The notes beneath the pieces are model-generated. The model was not told where the DNA came from and did no database searches. It was given only the letters and a program-made list of their open reading frames with translations. A stretch of DNA of 64,000 nt from Sphingopyxis sp. H050. GTDB lineage: Bacteria > Pseudomonadota > Alphaproteobacteria > Sphingomonadales > Sphingomonadaceae. The stretch covers positions 62,001-126,000 of the forward strand of contig NZ_LNRZ01000006.1 in assembly GCF_001468265.1 (NCBI RefSeq). The letters run 5' to 3'. Shown piece by piece: positions 60,997-64,000 of the stretch (position 1 is the stretch's first letter; the number at the start of each line of letters is the position of its first letter). A program made the translations under genes and the position numbers.

Positions 60997-61479
60997 ATGA
61001 GTGACGATGTTCGCGACAGCCTGATTCCCTATGACGAAATCGTGCAGGACGCGCTGCGCGCCGTGGTCGGCCGGGTGCTGAGCCAGATCGAGGGGCACGA
61101 CAGCCTGCCCGGCGAGCATCATTTCTATATCACCTTCAAGACGCAGGCGCCGGGCGTCGACATCCCCGCGCACCTGATCGCCAAATTCCCCGACGAAATG
61201 ACGATCGTCCTCCAGAACCGTTTCTGGGACCTGACCGTCGAAGACGATCATTTCGCGGTCGGCCTGTCGTTCAACCAGACCCCGTCGATGCTTACGATCC
61301 CCTATGCGGCGATCACCGCCTTCGTCGATCCGTCGGTCGATTTCGGCCTGCAGTTCCAGGTCAGCGACGACGATATGGAAGAGCCGGAGCGGCACGACGA
61401 AGCCGACAACGACCGTCCCGAGGTGTTGACCGAAGACGGGTCGAACGTCGTGACCGTGGATTTCGGCAAGAAAAAGTAG
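60997..61479 (+). CDS. sspB: SspB-family ClpXP adaptor
   Basis: 160 aa from ATG 60997 (MSDDVRDSLIPYDEIVQDAL). The substrate-binding fold shows HFYITFKTQAPGVDIPAHL and PDEMTIVLQNRFWDLTV; an acidic linker (DDDMEEPERHDEADNDR) leads to the ClpX-binding tail NVVTVDFGKKK (VVxVDFxxxK). It is the alphaproteobacterial SspB that tethers ssrA-tagged proteins to ClpXP. It heads toward fumC with a small membrane gene between. Confidence 0.92.
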   Translation: MSDDVRDSLIPYDEIVQDALRAVVGRVLSQIEGHDSLPGEHHFYITFKTQAPGVDIPAHLIAKFPDEMTIVLQNRFWDLTVEDDHFAVGLSFNQTPSMLTIPYAAITAFVDPSVDFGLQFQVSDDDMEEPERHDEADNDRPEVLTEDGSNVVTVDFGKKK

Positions 61480-61483
61480 CGCC

Positions 61484-61795
61484 GTGGCTCCGCCATGGCC
61501 TCCCAGCCGTTTCTGGCAATATTGGGCTCTTGCAGGGATGCTCGTCCTGACCGCCGCCTTCTGGTGGGGGGTCGAGGGCTATGCCGTGTTCGAGGGCGGC
61601 TATGCTCGCAGCCAGATAGCCGACGGCCTGCTGCGCTTCAGCCTGCTGATCCTGACCCCTGCGCTCGTGCTGATCTGGCTCGCCGCCGCCTGGCTTCGCC
61701 GCCGGGTCGGCGAGGGCGGCTATTGGCAGATGCTCGGCCTGGTCGCGATGATCTGGGCCAGTTCGGTGCTGGCGACGAGGATGCTGCTGGGATGA
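61484..61795 (+). CDS. Small membrane protein, hypothetical (two helices)
   Basis: 103 aa, GTG start 4 nt behind the sspB stop. Two membrane helices ([40 protein letters not shown]) with a third hydrophobic C-terminal stretch. The stop overlaps the fumC ATG (ATGA 61792-61795), which supports it as coding. No family recognised. Confidence 0.6.
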   Translation: MAPPWPPSRFWQYWALAGMLVLTAAFWWGVEGYAVFEGGYARSQIADGLLRFSLLILTPALVLIWLAAAWLRRRVGEGGYWQMLGLVAMIWASSVLATRMLLG

Positions 61796-63204
61796 GCACA
61801 AGAATCGAAAGCGACAGCATCGGCGAGATCGAGGTTCCGGCCGAGGCCTATTGGGGCGCGCAGACCGAGCGTAGCCGGCATAATTTCGCCTTCCCGGCGC
61901 ACGAGCGCATGCCGTTGCCGATCGTCCACGCGCTCGCGCGGATCAAGGGCGCGGCGGCGCGGGTCAACCGGAACCACGGACTCGACGCCGGGCTCGCCGA
62001 TGCGATCGCGGCCGCCGCCGACGCCGTCGTCGCGGGCGAATATGACGACCAGTTCCCGCTTACGATCTGGCAGACGGGCAGCGGCACGCAGTCGAACATG
62101 AACGCGAACGAAGTGATTGCGGGGATCGCCAACGAAAGGCTGGCGGGCACGCGCGGCGGCAAGGCGCCGGTCCACCCGAACGATCATGTCAACATGGGCC
62201 AGTCGTCGAACGACAGCTTTCCGACCGCGCTGCACGTCGCCGTTGCGGTCGAAACGACGGCTCGCCTGCTGCCCGCCCTCGCCGCGCTGACCGACGCGCT
62301 CGATGCCAAGGCGCGCGCGTGGAGCGATATCGTCAAGATCGGCCGCACGCACCTTCAGGACGCGACGCCGCTGACCCTGGGGCAGGAATTTTCGGGCTAT
62401 GTCGCGCAATTGATCGCGTGCCGGGCGCGGATCGAAGGCGCGCTGGCGCACAATGTCTGCAAGCTCGCGCAGGGCGGCACCGCGGTCGGGACCGGGCTGA
62501 ACGCGCCCGCGGGCTTCGACGCCGCGATGGCCGCCGAATTGTCGCGCAGCACCGGCATCGCGTTCGAACCCGCGCGCAACAAGTTCGAGGCGCTGGCGTC
62601 GAACGACGGGCTCGTCTTCTTCTCGGGCGCGCTCAATACGCTCGCCGTCGCACTCACCAAGATCGCCAACGACATCCGACTCCTGGGATCGGGCCCGCGC
62701 GCGGGCTTCGGCGAGCTTGAGCTGCCCGCGAACGAGCCCGGCAGCTCGATCATGCCGGGCAAGGTCAACCCGACGCAGTGCGAGATGCTGACGATGGTCG
62801 CGGCGCAGGTGATCGGCAATCACCAGGCGGTGACCGTCGGCGGGCTGCAGGGGCATCTGGAGCTCAACGTCTTCAAGCCGCTGATCGGATCGAATGTGCT
62901 GCGCTCGATCGAGCTGCTCGCGATCGGCATGGCGGGCTTTACCGAGCATTGCGTCGCCGGGATCGAGCCCAATCGGGCGCGGATCGACGAGTTGATGAGC
63001 CGTTCGCTGATGCTCGTCACTGCGCTCGCGCCCGAGATCGGGTACGACAAGGCGGCGAAGATCGCGAAACACGCGCATGAGACCGGATCGACCTTGCGCG
63101 ACGCCGCGCTCGACCTGGGCTATGTCGATGGCGAAACCTTCGACCGCCTGGTCGATCCGCGCACGATGTTGGGGCCGGAACCGCAGGCCCCTTCCGGGCA
63201 TTGA
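61792..63204 (+). CDS. fumC: Class II fumarate hydratase
   Basis: 470 aa, fumarase C/aspartase superfamily. [13 protein letters not shown] near the N-terminus, [20 protein letters not shown] with catalytic His, and the signature [16 protein letters not shown]. Interconverts fumarate and malate in the TCA cycle. Overlaps the preceding small gene by 4 bp. Confidence 0.97.
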   Translation: MSTRIESDSIGEIEVPAEAYWGAQTERSRHNFAFPAHERMPLPIVHALARIKGAAARVNRNHGLDAGLADAIAAAADAVVAGEYDDQFPLTIWQTGSGTQSNMNANEVIAGIANERLAGTRGGKAPVHPNDHVNMGQSSNDSFPTALHVAVAVETTARLLPALAALTDALDAKARAWSDIVKIGRTHLQDATPLTLGQEFSGYVAQLIACRARIEGALAHNVCKLAQGGTAVGTGLNAPAGFDAAMAAELSRSTGIAFEPARNKFEALASNDGLVFFSGALNTLAVALTKIANDIRLLGSGPRAGFGELELPANEPGSSIMPGKVNPTQCEMLTMVAAQVIGNHQAVTVGGLQGHLELNVFKPLIGSNVLRSIELLAIGMAGFTEHCVAGIEPNRARIDELMSRSLMLVTALAPEIGYDKAAKIAKHAHETGSTLRDAALDLGYVDGETFDRLVDPRTMLGPEPQAPSGH

Positions 63205-63224
63205 TAGGGACGAAGGAGATGAAG

Positions 63225-63593
63225 ATGATCGGTCGGATCGTTGGCGGCGTCCTCGGTGGCGCCATTGGACGCCAGAAGGGCAATCACGGCATTGCCGGCG
63301 CGGTGATCGGCGCGGGCACGCTGTTCGCTGCACGGCGTGTGTTCCCGCAGCGTTATGCGGTCTTCGCGGCGACCGCAGCCGCGGCCTATCTCACGAAGAA
63401 ATGGGCCGACCGCGCCGAGGCGCGTGAAGCCGCGCGCGAGGCGCATGCGATCGATCCGAAGCTGGCGCAGGAAGGCGTGGTCGATACCTATGCCGGCACG
63501 GCGGTCGCGCCCACCGACGGTCAGGCGATCGGCGATGCCCTGCCGCCCTCGATCCCGAGCGAGGGCAATGGGCGCAGTTCGGCGATCCACTAA
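63225..63593 (+). CDS. Glycine-zipper-like small protein, hypothetical
   Basis: 122 aa from ATG 63225 (AAGGAG 6 nt upstream). N-terminal Gly-rich zipper IGRIVGGVLGGAIGRQKGNH, then GAVIGAGTLFAARR, a short hydrophobic stretch (YAVFAATAAAAYLTKKW), and a polar C-terminus. Possibly a membrane-associated envelope protein. It starts 20 bp after fumC. Confidence 0.65.
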   Translation: MIGRIVGGVLGGAIGRQKGNHGIAGAVIGAGTLFAARRVFPQRYAVFAATAAAAYLTKKWADRAEAREAAREAHAIDPKLAQEGVVDTYAGTAVAPTDGQAIGDALPPSIPSEGNGRSSAIH

Positions 63594-63604
63594 TTTTCAC
63601 CCTC

Positions 63605-63680
63605 GTCATCCCGGCGAAGGCCGGGATCTGGACGGCTGATCGCTACGCACTTCCGAGATTCCGGTCGTTACCGGAATGAC
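63605..63680. repeat. REP-like palindromic element
   Basis: GTCATCCCGGCGAAGGCCGG at the left, GTTACCGGAATGAC at the right edge. Same GTCAT...ATGAC borders as the element at 58011. Confidence 0.75.
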
Positions 63681-63691
63681 CAGAGGTAGAT

Positions 63692-64000
63692 TTAACCGCC
63701 CGCCTGCCACTCCTTCACCGCCTCGATCGGCGACACCAGCATCAGCACGTTGAGCGTCAGATTGTCGCGGATCGTCCACAGCGTGAACAGCTCGAAGGCG
63801 ATGGCGAGCAAGAGGGTCACCCACCAGCGCATCTTGCTGGCGGCGAGGAAGCCGAGGATCATGAAGCCGGTGTCGCTGACCGAATTGACGATCGAATCGC
63901 CCGAATAGCCGAAGGCCATCGTCACTTCGCGGTAACGGTCGATGATGATCGGCGAATTTTCGAGGATTTCCCACGCGCCCTCGATTCCGATCGCGATGGC
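63692..64000 (-). CDS. DUF2585 (UPF0314) membrane protein, partial
   Basis: Runs off the right edge; 102 codons are inside. Features: IEGAWEILENSPIIIDRYRE (WExxENSPxIIDRYR family motif), VNSVSDTGFMILGFLAASKM and LLLAIAFELFTLWTIRDNLT, then LNVLMLVSPIEAVKEWQ. An inner-membrane protein family of unknown function restricted mainly to Alphaproteobacteria. Confidence 0.88.
   Translation of the reverse strand, partial: AIAIGIEGAWEILENSPIIIDRYREVTMAFGYSGDSIVNSVSDTGFMILGFLAASKMRWWVTLLLAIAFELFTLWTIRDNLTLNVLMLVSPIEAVKEWQAGG

Overview
This 64 kb window is chromosomal DNA of a sphingomonad (Alphaproteobacteria, Sphingomonadaceae), most likely a Sphingopyxis-like organism. The basis is high GC content, a crtB-crtI-crtY carotenoid block, the metK-trmB and hisB-hisH-hisA-hisF orders, an SspB-type ClpXP adaptor beside fumC, and dispersed palindromic repeats (CCCGGCGAAAGCCGGGG-type and GTGTCGAGCGAAGTCGAGA-type) between housekeeping genes. 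I could not confirm the genus by search. No tRNA, rRNA, CRISPR array, integrase or transposase was seen.

Layout. 1-5.9 kb: end of a PnuC-like transporter, phytoene synthase, a LOG-family nucleoside phosphoribohydrolase, phytoene desaturase, lycopene cyclase, a membrane di-iron hydroxylase and a DUF2141 protein. 6.2-10 kb: lnt, metK, trmB. 10.5-28.3 kb: an exopolysaccharide (EPS) locus with an XRE regulator, priming sugar transferase, GumB/Wza-like exporter, PMI, GalU, SleB-type hydrolase, flippase, glycosyltransferases, acyltransferase, pyruvyltransferase-like protein, Wzy-like polymerase, Wzc-like kinase and a beta-barrel protein. 28.4-36.6 kb: a lasso peptide (RiPP) cluster whose 47-residue precursor gene (30832-30975) is easily missed. 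36.7-38.7 kb: phosphomannomutase and GDP-mannose pyrophosphorylase, which complete the EPS sugar-nucleotide supply. 39.8-47 kb: a sucrose-utilisation locus (LacI regulator, MFS permease, TonB receptor, GH68 enzyme, fructokinase). 47.1-56.7 kb: mixed accessory genes (two LysR regulators, SDR, TrxC, DJ-1/PfpI protein, formaldehyde dehydrogenase, TauE, FabH-like). 56.9-64 kb: ChaA-type antiporter, his genes, sspB, fumC and a DUF2585 protein.

The main find is the lasso cluster. The precursor has a canonical YxxPxLxxxG leader and Thr at -2. The predicted 22-residue core starts with Gly, has Asp at core position 9 (a 9-residue macrolactam ring) and ends in Ser. Downstream lie B1 (RRE), B2 (leader peptidase), C (cyclase), an HPr-kinase-like protein and an ABC exporter; upstream lie a nucleotidyltransferase and an endonuclease/exonuclease/phosphatase-family protein. 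By analogy with paeninodin and pseudomycoidin, the terminal Ser is predicted to be phosphorylated and perhaps further decorated.

The second find is a near-palindromic 16-bp motif (TTTTGYTGCAnTGCAA and variants). It lies upstream of almost every EPS transcription unit, of manC, and of the lasso precursor. This suggests the peptide is produced as part of the EPS/biofilm regulon, although the regulator is unknown.
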